DNA of 64,000 bases from Cherax quadricarinatus (GCF_038502225.1 NC_091311.1:38037072-38101071); one strand, 5' to 3'. Shown: positions 10,080 through 20,359, counted from the stretch's first letter. The notes: generated by a model not told the origin, from the letters alone. Translations and numbers: made by a program.

Positions 10080-10332
10080 GGAGATTAGGTGGGGTAGGGA
10101 ATGGGAAGGAGGAGAGTCCTTGAGAAAGGGTGTGGTGGATGGTGTGGGAGGATGGGGAAGTGGAGGTCAGGGTTGCACTTGGGTTCTTGACAGGAGTAGC
10201 GGGGAGGGAGAAGGAGGGTGTGTGGTAGAGGGACGGGTGGAGATGGAGGGTGTGTGGAGGAGGGAGGGGTGAAGATGGAGAGTGTGTGGAGGAGGGAAGG
10301 GTGGAGATGAAGGATGTGTGGTGGAGGGAGGG
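10080..10332. repeat. G-rich minisatellite, about 32-bp unit (left part)
   Basis: Imperfect units of the form GTGTGTGGAGGAGGGAGGGG followed by TGAAGATGGAGA. The same unit resumes at about 14321-14370, so the LINE cluster between was inserted into one array. Confidence 0.8.
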
Positions 10333-10626
10333 GTCTACCTACCTGTAGGGTATTCTGGGGATCAACGCCCCCGCGGCCCGGTCCATGACCAGACCTCCCG
10401 GTTGATCAAGGCTTGATCAACGAGACTGTTACTGCTGGCCGCACGTAGTCGAACGTATGAACCACAGCCTGGCTGATCCGGTACTGACTATAGGTATCTG
10501 TCTAGCTCCCTCTTGAAGACAACCAGGGGTCTATTGGTAATTCCTCTTATGGCTGATGGGAGGCTGTTGAATAGTCATGGGCCCTGGATACTTATTGTGT
10601 ATTCTGTTAGTGTACTAATGGTGCCA
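10333..10626 (-). mobile_element. LINE-A 3' end, host of the nested cluster
   Basis: LINE-A 3' terminus from CTACCTGTAGGGTATTC to the TACTAATGGTGCC region. The next LINE-A bases (CTACTTTTCATTGG) are found only at 14289, after the inserted cluster. So this about 325-bp copy was split. Confidence 0.75.
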
Positions 10627-11247
10627 ATAATGATGCCAATAACAAAATCCCCCCAACAAACACAGACTACAACCTCGTTCATATTTGCTAATATACAGGG
10701 CCTTAAGCCATCCACCAACAAAAAAATACCTTTTATCAGTGGACTTCTAGTGGAGTCTAATGCAATGTTTGCAGCCTTACCCTAACTCCGATAGATTTCG
10801 AAAAAGCCATTGACAACATGCCTAACTCAGCCCCGGGCCCAGACTCGTGGAACTCTGTTTTCATTAAGAACTGCAAGAAACCCCTCTCGTGTGCCCTAAG
10901 TACACTATGGAGGAAGAGCTTGGACATGGGTGAAATTCCACAGTCACTTAAAACAACGGATATAGCCCCACTCACAGAGACTCATGCAAAAGATCACTTT
11001 AAGAACAGTGAAATATGGATAAGTGGTTACAACCTTTTTAGATGTAATATACACAGACAGAAAAAACAGGCAACAAGGGGGGGTTGGCCTGTATGTCAAA
11101 GAGTCCCTTATCTGCACGGAGTTGCTGAACACCACAAATGAGGTAGTTGAAGTTCTATCAATAAAGATCGAGAACCAAAACCAAGGCCTGGTCATGGACC
11201 GGGCCGCGGGGGCGTTGATCCCCGGAATAACCTCCAGGTATCCAGGT
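10627..11247 (+). pseudogene. Scrambled LINE-A mosaic
   Basis: Four LINE-A segments, all in sense, are out of order. About 10670-10782: start of the endonuclease (NIQGLKPSTNKK, ending NAMFAAL). 10783-10973: the linker before RT (APGPDSWNSVFIKNCKKPLS). 10974-11195: back to endonuclease (SEIWISGYNL, GGVGLYVKESLICTELL). 11196-11247: the 3' terminus (GGGCGTTGATCCCCGGAAT). Within the third segment TAATATACACAGA, which belongs near the RT core, is spliced after AGATG. Junctions share a few bases. It cannot encode a working protein. Confidence 0.75.
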
Positions 11248-13469
11248 AGGTCCCTTACATTATTTTTCCGCTCTATTGTATGGCCGGAGTCAGTAGTATA
11301 CTCTGTTCTAGTTATTATCTCCTCCAGTTTTCCATAACGGAGTAGTTGGAATTTGTCCTCATTGAACATCATATTGTTTACCGTTGCCCACTGGAAAACT
11401 TTGTTTATATCTTCTTGGAGGTTAACCGCGTCCTCAGCAGATGACAGCCTCATGCAGATCCTAGTATCATCCGCAAAGGATGATATGGTGCTGTGGTGTA
11501 TATCTCTGTTTATGTCTGATATGAGGATAAGGAATAAGATGGGGGCGAGTACTGTGCCTTGTGGAACAGAGCTCTTCACTATGGCAGCCTCCGATTTAAC
11601 TCTGTTGACCACAACTCTTTGTGTTCGATTTGTTAGGAAGTTGAAGATCCATCTCCCCACTTTCCCAGTTATTCCTTTAGCACGTATTTTATGGGCTATT
11701 ACGCCATGATCGCATTTGTCAAATGCTTTTGCAAAGTCTGTGTATATTACATCTGCATTCTGATTTTCTTCCAGTGCATCCAAGGCCATGTCATAGTGAT
11801 CCAGTAGTTGTGAGAGGCAGGAGCGACCTGCCCTGAACCCATGTTGCCCTGGATTGTGCAGATTTTGGGAATCCAGGTGATTTGCAATCCTGCTTCTTAG
11901 CACTCTTTCAAAGATTTTTATGATGTGGGACGTCAGAGCTATTGGTCTATAGTTCTTAGCTAATGCTTTGCTGCCACCTTTATGGAGTGGGGCTATATCC
12001 GTTGTTTTAAGTGACTGTGGAATTTCACCCATGTCCAAGCTCTTCCTCCATAGTGTACTTAGGGCACACGAGAGGGGTTTCTTGCAGTTCTTAATGAAAA
12101 CAGAGTTCCACGAGTCTGGGCCCGGGGCTGAGTGCATAGGCATGTTGTCAATGGCTTTTCCGAAATCTATCAGAGTTAGGGTAATGTCGGAAATCTGGCA
12201 TACATTTATGGAGTTTTGAGGCTCATTCATGAAGAAATCATTTGGGTCGTCGATCCTCAGACCGATTAGTGGTTCACTAAACACAGAGTCGTACTGGGAT
12301 TTCAATATTTCACTCATTTCCTTGTTGTCATCTGTGTAAGTCCCATCCTGTCTGAGTAAGGGCCCGATACTAGATGTGGTATTTGCCTTGTTTTTGGCAT
12401 ATGAAAAGAAATATTTTGAATTTCTTTCAATTTCACTAATAGCTTTAAGCTCCTCCTGCCTCTCCTGGTTCCTGTAAGAGTCATTTAGCTTAAGTTCGAT
12501 AGTTTCCACTTCCCTTGTCAGCGCCTCCCTTCGTGTATCAGATATTCTAGCACTCCTGAGGAGCTCAGTGACTCTTCGTCGTCTTCTGTAGAGGGAGCGT
12601 CTTTTTCTCTCCAGTTTACTCCTGCTCTTCTTTCTTAGGGGAATATGCCTAGAACATGCTTCGGCTACCAGGCAGTTGATCCTTTCAAGGCACTGGTTTG
12701 GGTCCATGTCATTTAAGACATCTTCCCAACATGTTTCGTTTAGGACATGGTTTACCTGGTCCCAGTTGATGTTCTTGTTGTTGAAATTGTATTTTGTGAA
12801 GACACCTTCACAGGTACATGCATTCTGCTGTTCAGGACCCCTATGCATGTACGTCTGGACTTCGATTAGATTGTGATCGGAATTAGTTGTTTTTGATATT
12901 CTTATGTCTCTTATCAGGTCCTCATTATTTGTGAAGATAAGGTCAAGTGTGCTTTCTAGTCTTGTTTGCTCCACTATCTGCTGGCTTAAGGTGTGTTTTT
13001 CGCAGAGACTTAGTAGCTCATGTGTGTGTGACCTTTCATCTGCGCTACCTCCGGGGATTGTTTCAGTTATAACATTATTTGCTACATTCTTCCATTTTGT
13101 ATGCCTTAGGTTGAAATCACCAAGCAGTAAGATGTTTGGGGATGGAGCTGGAAGGTTTTCCAAACAGCAATCGATTTTCAGTAGCTGTTCCTTGAACTGT
13201 TGGGAGGTTGCATCTGGTGGCTTGTATACAACCACAATGACTAGGTTTTGGTTCTCGATCTTTATTGATAGAACTTCAACTACCTCATTTGTGGTGTTCA
13301 GCAACTCCGTGCAGATAAGGGACTCTTTGACATACAGGCCAACCCCCCCTTGTTGCCTGTTTTTTCTGTCGCATCTAGAAAGGTTGTAACCACTTATCCA
13401 TATTTCACTGTCAAAGTGATCTTTTGTGTGAGTGTCTGTGAAGGCTGCAAACATTGCATTAGACTCCAC
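11248..13469 (-). CDS. LINE-A endonuclease-reverse transcriptase (lacks C-terminus)
   Basis: About 740 residues in one open frame, the longest LINE-A coding region with an endonuclease here. Endonuclease (APE type, nicks target DNA): GGVGLYVKES about 41-50, LLLGDFN with GDFN at 117-120, STLDLIFTNN about 173-182, and SDHN from 197. A basic linker with RKRRSLYRRRRRVTE follows. RT: NYRPIALTSHIIKIFE about 507-521, GQHGFRAGRSC, DFAKAFD about 578-584, SVPQGTVLAP about 634-643 and FADD 665-668. All catalytic motifs are intact. The frame upstream of 13469 stays open for about 23 codons (NIQGLKPSTN) to the break at 13540. Downstream of 11248 the open frame runs into antisense of the mosaic and is not part of the protein. 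The C-terminal region is on the plus strand at 13541. Confidence 0.85.
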
Positions 13470-13540
13470 TAGAAGTCCACTGATAAAAGGTATTTTGTTG
13501 TTGGTGGATGGCTTAAGGCCCTGTATATTAGCAAATAAGA
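11248..13540 (-). mobile_element. LINE-A 5' part, inverted relative to its 3' part
   Basis: Minus-strand LINE-A from the start of the endonuclease (13540) to the codons for NNVRDL (11248). The next codons of the element, GVVMSEDL, are at 13545 on the plus strand, so the two parts form one element with an inverted 5' section (twin-priming structure). Confidence 0.8.
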
Positions 13541-14288
13541 CACCTGGGAGTAGTAATGTCTGAGGATCTCACTTTCAAGGATCACAACAGTGCCACGATC
13601 GCACGTGCAAAGAAAATGATAGGATGGATAATGAGAACTTTCAAAACGAGAGATGCCAAGCCCATTATGATCCTTTTCAAATCACTTGTTCTCTCTAGGC
13701 TGGAATACTGCTGTACATTAACATCTCCATTCAAAGCAGGTGAAATTGCAGATCTAGAGAGTGTACAGAGATCCTTTACTGCACATATAAGTTCTGTCAA
13801 GCACCTTAACTACTGGGAACCCTTGGAAGCACTTGACTTGTACTCGTTGGAACGCAGGAGGGAGAGATATATCATAATCTACACTTGGAAAATCTTGGAA
13901 GGAATGGTCCCAAATCTGCACACAGAAATCACTCCCTACGAAAGTAAAAGACTGGGCAGGCGATGCAAAATGCCGCCAATAAAAAGTAGGGGCGCCATTG
14001 GTACACTAAGAGAAAACACCATAAGTGTCCGGGGCCCAAAACTGTTCAACAGCCTCCCATCAAGCATTAGGGGAATTGCCAATAAACCCATGGCTGCCTT
14101 CAAGAGAGAGCTGGACAGATTCCTAAAGTCAGTGCCGGATCAGCCGGGCTGTGGCTCGTACGTCGGACTGCGTGCGGCCAGCAGTAACAGCCTAGTTGAT
14201 CAGGCCCTGATCCATCGGGAGGCCTGGTCATGGACCGGGCCGCGGGGGCATTGATCCCCGGAATAACCTCCAGGTAACCTCCAGGTAA
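13541..14288 (+). mobile_element. LINE-A 3' part of the inverted element
   Basis: Begins ACCTGGGAGTAGTAATG, repeating the ACCT at the end of the 5' part, and runs to the 3' tail ACCTCCAGGTAACCTCCAGG at about 14266-14288. It then meets CTACTTTTCATTGG, the second half of the split LINE-A at 10333. Confidence 0.8.
13545..14254 (+). pseudogene. LINE-A RT C-terminal fragment
   Basis: Encodes GVVMSEDLTFKDHN, MIGWIMRTFKTRDAKPI, HLNYWEPLEALDLYSLERRR, YIIIYTWKILEG and the end RAASSNSLVDQALIHREAWS. No stops, nearly identical to the 3918-4970 copy, which indicates a recent insertion. It would complete the protein of 11248-13469 if the 5' part were not inverted. Confidence 0.8.
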
Positions 14289-14320
14289 CCTACTTTTCAT
14301 TGGAGGTATGTTGCATCACC
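14289..14320 (-). mobile_element. Second half of split LINE-A 3' end
   Basis: CTACTTTTCATTGGAGGTAT and GTTGCATCACC continue the 10333-10626 copy. Confidence 0.65.
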
Positions 14321-14370
14321 CCAGTGTGTGTGGTGGAAGGAGGGGTGCAGATAGAGGGTGTGTGATGGAG
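14321..14370. repeat. G-rich minisatellite (right part)
   Basis: GTGTGTGGTGGAAGGAGGGG then TGCAGATAGAGG: same unit as 10080-10332. Confidence 0.75.
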
Positions 14371-15020
14371 TCTTTGCCAGTCACCAGGGTCTCACTAATT
14401 AGATTCCTGGCTACTCTAGCCATTAGCACCTGTAGTGTAGTCAAGACCACATTAACCTTGAGTATCAATTGGTCTCACGTGTATTTTTATTCCTATATCA
14501 TAACTGCAGCCACTATCAACGTTGCTGGTCGACAAACACACATATACATAGGGACGCTGAATGCTTATGCACTTTGCACCAACCAATGTTCCAGCCACGA
14601 CAGTGTGATTTTTTTATTCTTCACCATTAGACACAAGAGAGGGAAAGGTGAAGTTATACGCTAATCTTCTTAACTGTCCTTATTAATTACCTTAAGATAC
14701 AACAACATACACGTACTCCAGGTAGGCAGGTACCCTATAACTCAGAGTGACAGAGTGAATGGGGAAGGGTCGAGGACATTACGTAAGTAAGATCAGACAC
14801 TCAGGGAACACATAGGACTTTGGGGTACTTATATTATTTCCATGGCGCCAAGACGACAATCATTGTAATGGTCACTTTGTGAATCAACGAAACATCAGTT
14901 CAGTCAGCGAGGGACTGAGTGAGTATCGGACTCGAGTGAATATCGGACTAGAGTGAATGCGAGTCTCTGGTGACTTTTATAATTTTCCAGACACTCTACC
15001 CCTGATGCCGAAGCGAACCT
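14371..15020. other. No gene recognised
   Basis: Looks like single-copy sequence in this window. The short ORFs show no recognisable motif. Confidence 0.4.
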
Positions 15021-15190
15021 GAAGTCTAGCTGGAGAGTGTTCCGAGAACCACCTCCCCCTCGGCTTTATCCTGGTGGATCAAGGCTTGATCAACCAGGAC
15101 TGTTACTGGTGGCCGCACGCAGTCCAGCGTACGAAGCAAAGCTCGGCTAATCAGAAACTGACTTTAGGAATCTATGAGAATTAAACTCCC
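15021..15190 (-). mobile_element. Degenerate LINE-A solo 3' end
   Basis: Recognisable from CTGGTGGATCAAGGCTTGAT, TTACTGGTGGCCGCACGCAG and CTGACTTTAGGAATCTAT, with many substitutions and small losses; an old copy. Confidence 0.7.
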
Positions 15191-16370
15191 ATATCCCACT
15201 TCGTTCTAGGACTATCATAACTTCCACAGCTGCGAACGTCGCAACGACCTCATCTCAGAGCCACGGCAACCTACCTGTAGGTCCCAGGCGAAATATTTCC
15301 TTAGTTTCCGACTCATTCCATGACCTGGGTACGCTGACTCGTCTCTAATCACCTGGTAGGTGCCCGGAGACTGGGCTAACTGGACTGAATAACTAGTTCC
15401 AGTATCTCTGTTTAGGGGCTTGGTGGAATTAGTTAGGCAACTGGGTAAATATCGCGTCCCACATCACATCCCCACATCTCTCTGAATATTTTTAGGTGAC
15501 GGGAAATGTTGAGTCGGACAAAATCCCTTCCATCTCTCAAAATTATTTAACAACCCCCAGGCCCTCCCATAAATTAATTATTTTGCCGAGAAGAAAACAA
15601 AAATACTTCATCGAAAACCTTATTTCAAATGTTTTTCTACGGCAGCCGACTTGAGTTAAGACGGCCCACTTGAAAAAAAAAAACTTCTTGTAATAAGAAC
15701 ATAAAACATATTTATAAGCAAAATTAAAAAAATGAACAGCATGAAAAAAAAAAATCTCCATTCTTCCGTGTTTTCTAAATGGGGTTTATTTCTCGATTAG
15801 ACAGCTAATGTTTGGGTCAGAAGTTATATCACTAAACTGAACACCAAATGTCTGGGTCAGAAGTTACCGCACTAAACACTTATCCTTGACATTAAATGTT
15901 CATATCATACCCCTTTCCACCCCTCCCCCTGCACCACAATCTTTGTCCCGTCCTCACTTGACTTCCGTAATGACTTGGCCACGCATCTTGACGACTTCAA
16001 CAGAAGATAGAGGGGGATAGGGTACAGATACTCGGAGGCACGAGGGTAGAAACAGGGTGGAAAACTGTAGAGATGACCAGAGAGAGATAAGTGCGAGTTA
16101 AGACTCCACAACATCAATATATTTAACACTCATAGCGCTGGAAACTCTTATTCCAGGGAAAAGAGTCGTCCAGTTCTACCAAATTCCTTTGTATCCCGTC
16201 TGTGTTCTAGCCAGGCCACATTGGGGTCTGCTTTGGTGAATGATATGACATTAACTGTGAAATAAAGAACACATTTTAGAGCCTCCTCACTCTAGAAGTT
16301 CAGCGAACCATTCACTCTGCTACCAGCTTGTCCAAGCCATCACTCTAAGAACTGTCCATCTCCTACAGAC
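15191..16370. other. No gene recognised
   Basis: A/T-rich with A-runs near 15675 and 15745. A short direct repeat (TGTTTGGGTCAGAAGTTA / TGTCTGGGTCAGAAGTTA, about 15808 and 15848) is visible. No supported gene. Confidence 0.4.
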
Positions 16371-16540
16371 TTCCCCAGCCTCCCCTCCCAACAAACCTCA
16401 TCAGCCTCCCCTCCCAACAAACCTCCTCAGCCTCCCCTCCCAACAAACCTCCCCAGCCTCCCCTCCCAACAAACCTCCTCAGCCTCCCCTCTCAACAAAC
16501 CCCCCCAGCCTCCCCTCCCAACAAACCTCCTCAACCTCTA
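16371..16540. repeat. 26-bp minisatellite
   Basis: About six units of AGCCTCCCCTCCCAACAAAC followed by CTCCTC. Confidence 0.9.
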
Positions 16541-16700
16541 GCTTTCTTCAGGAGGGAACTGGATAAGCTCCTCAAATCAATTCCTCATCATCTTGGCTAT
16601 GGTGGCGGGTCTAGGATCAGGCCGCAGGAAAACTACTGTACCATCAGTTAATCATACTAACTGATTTTTTGTACTTAATAAATTTTTTATTCTTTAATCT
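16535..16700 (+). pseudogene. LINE C-terminal remnant related to LINE-A
   Basis: Encodes LAFFRRELDKLLKSIPHHLG, comparable with AAFKRELDRYLKSVPDQPG of LINE-A, followed by an A/T-rich tail with TACTTAATAAATTTTTTATT. Probably the 3' end of a related but different family. Confidence 0.5.
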
Positions 16701-17079
16701 TTGCATGTAACTTTATAGAGGATACGGCAAGACCGGTTTGTGAAATACGTGACGTAGTGGTCACGTCCTCTCACTTATTGCTTCATTATCAAAATTATGA
16801 AGCATTTCGAAGGATGTTGTGGCCATATTTAGGATCACATAGACTTCCCAGAGATAAAACTATATTTACAATTGACTTCTCGGCAGAATTAAATGTGAGT
16901 TTTTTTTAATCCGTGCGTATGTTTTGCGCCTGGGAAACATGTTGGGGGTTACTATGATTGTTGAAGGTTGAATTACAGACCTTCTTCAGCGGATGATAAT
17001 ATCCGTCTTTTCTAGTTTCCCGGCGTGGTAGTCTAACCTCTTTTGTTTTTCTTTCCTCTCCTATGTCGCTGTCTAGGTC
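16701..17079. other. No gene recognised
   Basis: Contains CAGACCTTCTTCAG near 16977, reminiscent of GTTTCG elements, but no boundaries can be set. Confidence 0.35.
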
Positions 17080-18181
17080 GATGAACATCAAAATGGTATA
17101 CAATACCGACAGGTTGTTAGGTAAGACACATATGCAACAGTTAGACAACTTTATTCCGAAACGTTTCGCCTACACAGTAGGCTTCTTCAGTCGAATACAG
17201 AAAGTAGGCAGGAACAGTAGAGATGTGAAGACGATGTAATCAGTCCATCACCCTTAAAGTCGTAGAATTTGAGGTTGTCAGTCCCTCGGCCTGGAGAAGT
17301 TCAGTTCCATAGTCAGGAACTATCTGAAGATCAAGCGACAGTGCGGAGACTTAAATACTGTCAGAAGGAGAGGTGCAGGGTAGTAGTAGTAGTAGTAATA
17401 GTAGTGAGAGGCAACTGAGAGGTCATGTCCCTCTCAGATCCAACCCTTCTCACTTGAAAAGCTTGTTCAAGGTGTTTTCTGTACCAAGATGCCACGTGTT
17501 GCAGTGTCTGACAAGATGAACATCAAAATGGTATACAATACCGACAGGTTGTTAGGTAAGACACATATGCAACAGTTAGACAACTTTATTCCGAAACGTT
17601 TCGCCTACACAGTAGGCTTCTTCAGTCGAATACAGAAAGTAGGCAGGAACAGTAGAGATGTGAAGACGATGTAATCAGTCCATCACCCTTAAAGTCGTAG
17701 AATTTGAGGTTGTCAGTCCCTCGGCCTGGAGAAGTTCAGTTCCATAGTCAGGAACTATCTGAAGATCAAGCGACAGTGCGGAGACTTAAATACTGTCAGA
17801 AGGAGAGGTGCAGGGTAGTAGTAGTAGTAGTAATAGTAGTGAGAGGCAACTGAGAGGTCATGTCCCTCTCAGATCCAACCCTTCTCACTTGAAAAGCTTG
17901 TTCAAGGTGTTTTCTGTACCAAGATGCCACGTGTTGCAGTGTCTGACAAGATGAACATCAAAATGGTATACAATACCGACAGGTTGTTAGGTAAGACACA
18001 TATGCAACAGTTAGACAACTTTATTCCGAAACGTTTCGCCTACACAGTAGGCTTCTTCAGTCGAATACAGAAAGTAGGCAGGAACAGTAGAGATGTGAAG
18101 ACGATGTAATCAGTCCATCACCCTTAAAGTCGTAGAATTTGAGGTTGTCAGTCCCTCGGCCTGGAGAAGTTCAGTTCCATA
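17080..18181 (+). repeat. 435-bp tandem array of a GTTTCG element
   Basis: Two full units and about half a third (starts 17080, 17515, 17950) with no difference that I can see. Each has GGTATACAATACCGACAGG, AAGACACATATGCAACAG, AACTTTATTCCGAAACGTTT, a GTAGTAGTAGTAGTAATAG run and TGCCACGTGTTGCAGTG. The third copy breaks off at 18181. Each unit includes a 61-codon ORF with no recognisable motif, which I regard as chance. Confidence 0.9.
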
Positions 18182-18389
18182 GGTCGTCGCACTTCCTGTC
18201 TAAACCTAAAGAAGTATTTCCTAACATCCTATGACACAACTTTGTTTTTAAGTTCTAGCAGTGCCCTCGTGTAGCTGAGATCCGCCTCACACACAGACTC
18301 ATCGTGGGTTATGGTGTCATGCAAAGCTGTAGGAGCTCTGTCTCAACTTATGTAACGCATTACTAAGCTGCTACAAGTCTCTTGTGGAA
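18182..18389. other. Possible CR1-type C-terminal remnant
   Basis: AAAGAAGTATTTCCTAACAT resembles LINE-E antisense (AAGAAATACTTCCTAACGTC at 60786). The similarity is too short to assign the rest. Confidence 0.3.
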
Positions 18390-18852
18390 GAATTGAGACA
18401 CTTATGCAACACATGGGAATCTTTATTGAAGAAACGTTTCGCCACACAGTGGCTTCATAAGTCCAATACAAAGTAGAAATGGGTAAGGAGAGGAGAAGTT
18501 TGAGGTAGTCAGTCCCTCAACCTGGAATCGATGTGTTCAGTCCATCACTCTTGTAGGAAATGCAGCATAGGTATGTATGTATGTATAATGTTCGCCAAGA
18601 CCGTAGTCCTGGCACGGGTCTCAATCTTGCGATGACCCGTCTGAATGCAGCATAGGGCCAGAGAGGTGGCTTATATACTGCAGTCAGATGAGGTGAAGCA
18701 GGAGGAGGCGGGATCACAGTGGGACCTGCCACTAGTGTAAGTAGGTCGTCGTCCAAAGGCTGGGCAAGCGTTGATGTCTTTGTACCAAGATCCCATGATG
18801 TTGCCGTGTCTGACAGATGTGATGAATGGTTTAGAAAACCGATAAGTTGAAG
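18390..18852 (+). mobile_element. GTTTCG element copy with 73-bp insertion
   Basis: Head AATTGAGACACTTATGCAAC, GAAGAAACGTTTCGCC and CAGTGGCTTCATAAGTCC. A second copy starts 462 bp downstream at 18853. The first copy holds an extra 73 bp at 18571-18643. Confidence 0.8.
18571..18643 (-). mobile_element. 73-bp retroposed insert with 12-bp target duplication
   Basis: Flanked by AATGCAGCATAG at 18559-18570 and 18644-18655. On the minus strand it ends in an (ATAC)n tail (GTATGTATGTATGTATAATG at 18571-18590). The neighbouring copy near 19010 lacks it. SINE-like or a truncated LINE end; source not identified. Confidence 0.8.
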
Positions 18853-19125
18853 AATTGAGACACTGATGCAACACATGGGAATCTTTATTGAAGAAACGTT
18901 TCGCCACACAGTGGCTCTATCAGTCCAATACAAAGTAGAAATGGGTAAGGAGAGGAGAAGTTTGAGGTAATCAGTCCCTCAACCTGGAATCGATGTGTTC
19001 AGTAGTGTAGGAAATGCAGCATGGGGCCAGAGAGGTGGCTTATATACTGCAGTCAAATGAGGTGAAGCAGGAGGAGGCGGGATCACAGTGGGACCTGCCA
19101 TTGATTACCTCAAACTTCTCCTCTT
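18853..19125 (+). mobile_element. GTTTCG element copy without the insert
   Basis: Same head and body as 18390-18852. At 19099-19123 it ends with TTACCTCAAACTTCTCCTC, an inverted copy of its own GAGGAGAAGTTTGAGGTAA, so the right end folds back. Confidence 0.75.
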
Positions 19126-19202
19126 CCATATATGTCTAAGAGTGCTTGAATACAGTAACATATATGGTGCTAATAACCCTGGATGCTGGAGCACCTACTG
19201 TT

Positions 19203-19292
19203 GAAGAAGAAGAAGAAGAAGAAGAAGAAGAAGAAGAAGAAGAAGAAGAAGAAGAAGAAGAAGAAGAAGAAGAAGAAGAAGAAGAAAGAAAG
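19203..19292. repeat. (AAG)n microsatellite
   Basis: About 85 bp of GAA/AAG repeats ending in AAAG units. Confidence 0.95.
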
Positions 19293-19364
19293 AAAGAAAA
19301 AGACGAATAAGGTAAGCACTTTTTTAATGAAACCAGCCTTTTCCACCTAACAAGGCACCATACC

Positions 19365-19428
19365 TGGGCCTGCCTAGCAGGGGCCAGTAGGCCTGTTGCA
19401 GTGTTCCTTCTTTCTTATGTTCGTATAT
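19365..19428 (+). mobile_element. LINE-F solo 3' end
   Basis: GGGCCAGTAGGCCTGTTGCA, GTGTTCCTTCTTTC and TTATGTTCGTA match the 3' end at 8650-8712. Confidence 0.75.
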
Positions 19429-19435
19429 CAGAACT

Positions 19436-19607
19436 GGATCGTGGCTTGGAAGGTAGAGGCTTTTGCCTTCAACAGGAAGGCCTGACTTCGATCCCGGGTG
19501 AAGATTTTTGGTTATGTTTCCTTACACTTGTTGCCTCTGATCACCTAGCTTAGCAGTAAGCAGGTATCTAAATGGTAGCTGATTGTTATGGATGCCATCC
19601 TTGGGAA
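19436..19607 (+). mobile_element. tRNA-derived SINE copy, head and body
   Basis: Head GTGGCTTGGAAGGTAGAGGC with a B-box-like CTTCGATCCC, then the body (TTACACTTGTTGCC, AGCAGTAAGCAGGTA). It reaches CATCCTTGGGAA, where a foldback element has inserted. Confidence 0.7.
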
Positions 19608-19907
19608 GTTGTGCAAGGTATAAAATACCGACAATAAGAAAATTTAGACACATGTGCAACATCTGGGTATCTTTATTGTAGACGTTTCGCCATCCAGTGG
19701 CTTTATCAATACATATTCTAGGACATAATTAGAAGACAGTAGAAAGGATGAGGTAATCAGTTCAAGGCTGAGGGAGTATTTACCTCATCTTTTGTATATA
19801 GTTCTTCTGTTTTCTAATTATGTCCAAGAATCTGTATTGATAAAGCCACTGGATGGCGAAACGTCCACAATAAAGATATCCAGATGTTGCACATGTGTCT
19901 TAACTTT
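19608..19907. mobile_element. 300-bp foldback GTTTCG element with 12-bp target duplication
   Basis: The left part (TAAAATACCGACAA, GACACATGTGCAACATCTGG, TAGACGTTTCGCCATCCAGT) returns inverted on the right (CTGGATGGCGAAACGTCC, GATGTTGCACATGTGTC). Arms span roughly 19648-19745 and 19800-19900 with a few mismatches. CATCCTTGGGAA flanks it at 19596-19607 and 19908-19919. Confidence 0.85.
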
Positions 19908-20161
19908 CATCCTTGGGAAAGATGGGGGGAAATATACCGGGTGGAGACATTGGACGTCTTTCCTTAAGACACCTGCTGTCCCTGTCCATCTAGCAGTAAG
20001 TAGGTACCTGAGTGTTAGTCGACTGTTGTGAGTCGCATCCTGGGGATAAAATTAACCTAAGTTACCCGAAATACTCTGCATAACGAGGAGCTTTCTATAT
20101 AGTATGTCAGTGATGTCAACTATGGTCTCTATAAGTCGTATCATGTACTTATAGAAATAAA

Positions 20162-20243
<82 letters not shown>

Positions 20244-20262
20244 GTTATTAGAAAGGGAGGTG
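19908..20262 (+). mobile_element. tRNA-derived SINE body and (ATT)n tail
   Basis: Contains CAGTAAGTAGGTACCTGAGT, GTTAGTCGACTG and CGCATCCTGGGG, then GTACTTATAGAAATAAATA and ATT repeats to about 20250. Because its body region repeats that of 19436-19607, it is likely a second, overlapping SINE copy. Confidence 0.75.
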
Positions 20263-20359
20263 TTTTCAAATGAGCTGAAGTACGATAACAATTCTTTGCC
20301 TGTAAATTCAGTGATGTAAAAGGAGATTTATACATTTATTTCCTGAAGACATGTACTAA

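Noticed and set aside
10944..11247. Extension of the LINE-A protein beyond NNVRDL to residue 841
   Set aside because: The frame runs into the antisense of the neighbouring scrambled LINE-A (WFWFSIFIDRTSTTSF is antisense endonuclease), so it is a chance continuation.
17489..18109. Duplicated 61-codon gene (MPRVAVSDKMNIKMVYNTDR...)
   Set aside because: It lies wholly in the non-coding GTTTCG element unit; related elements lack the frame.
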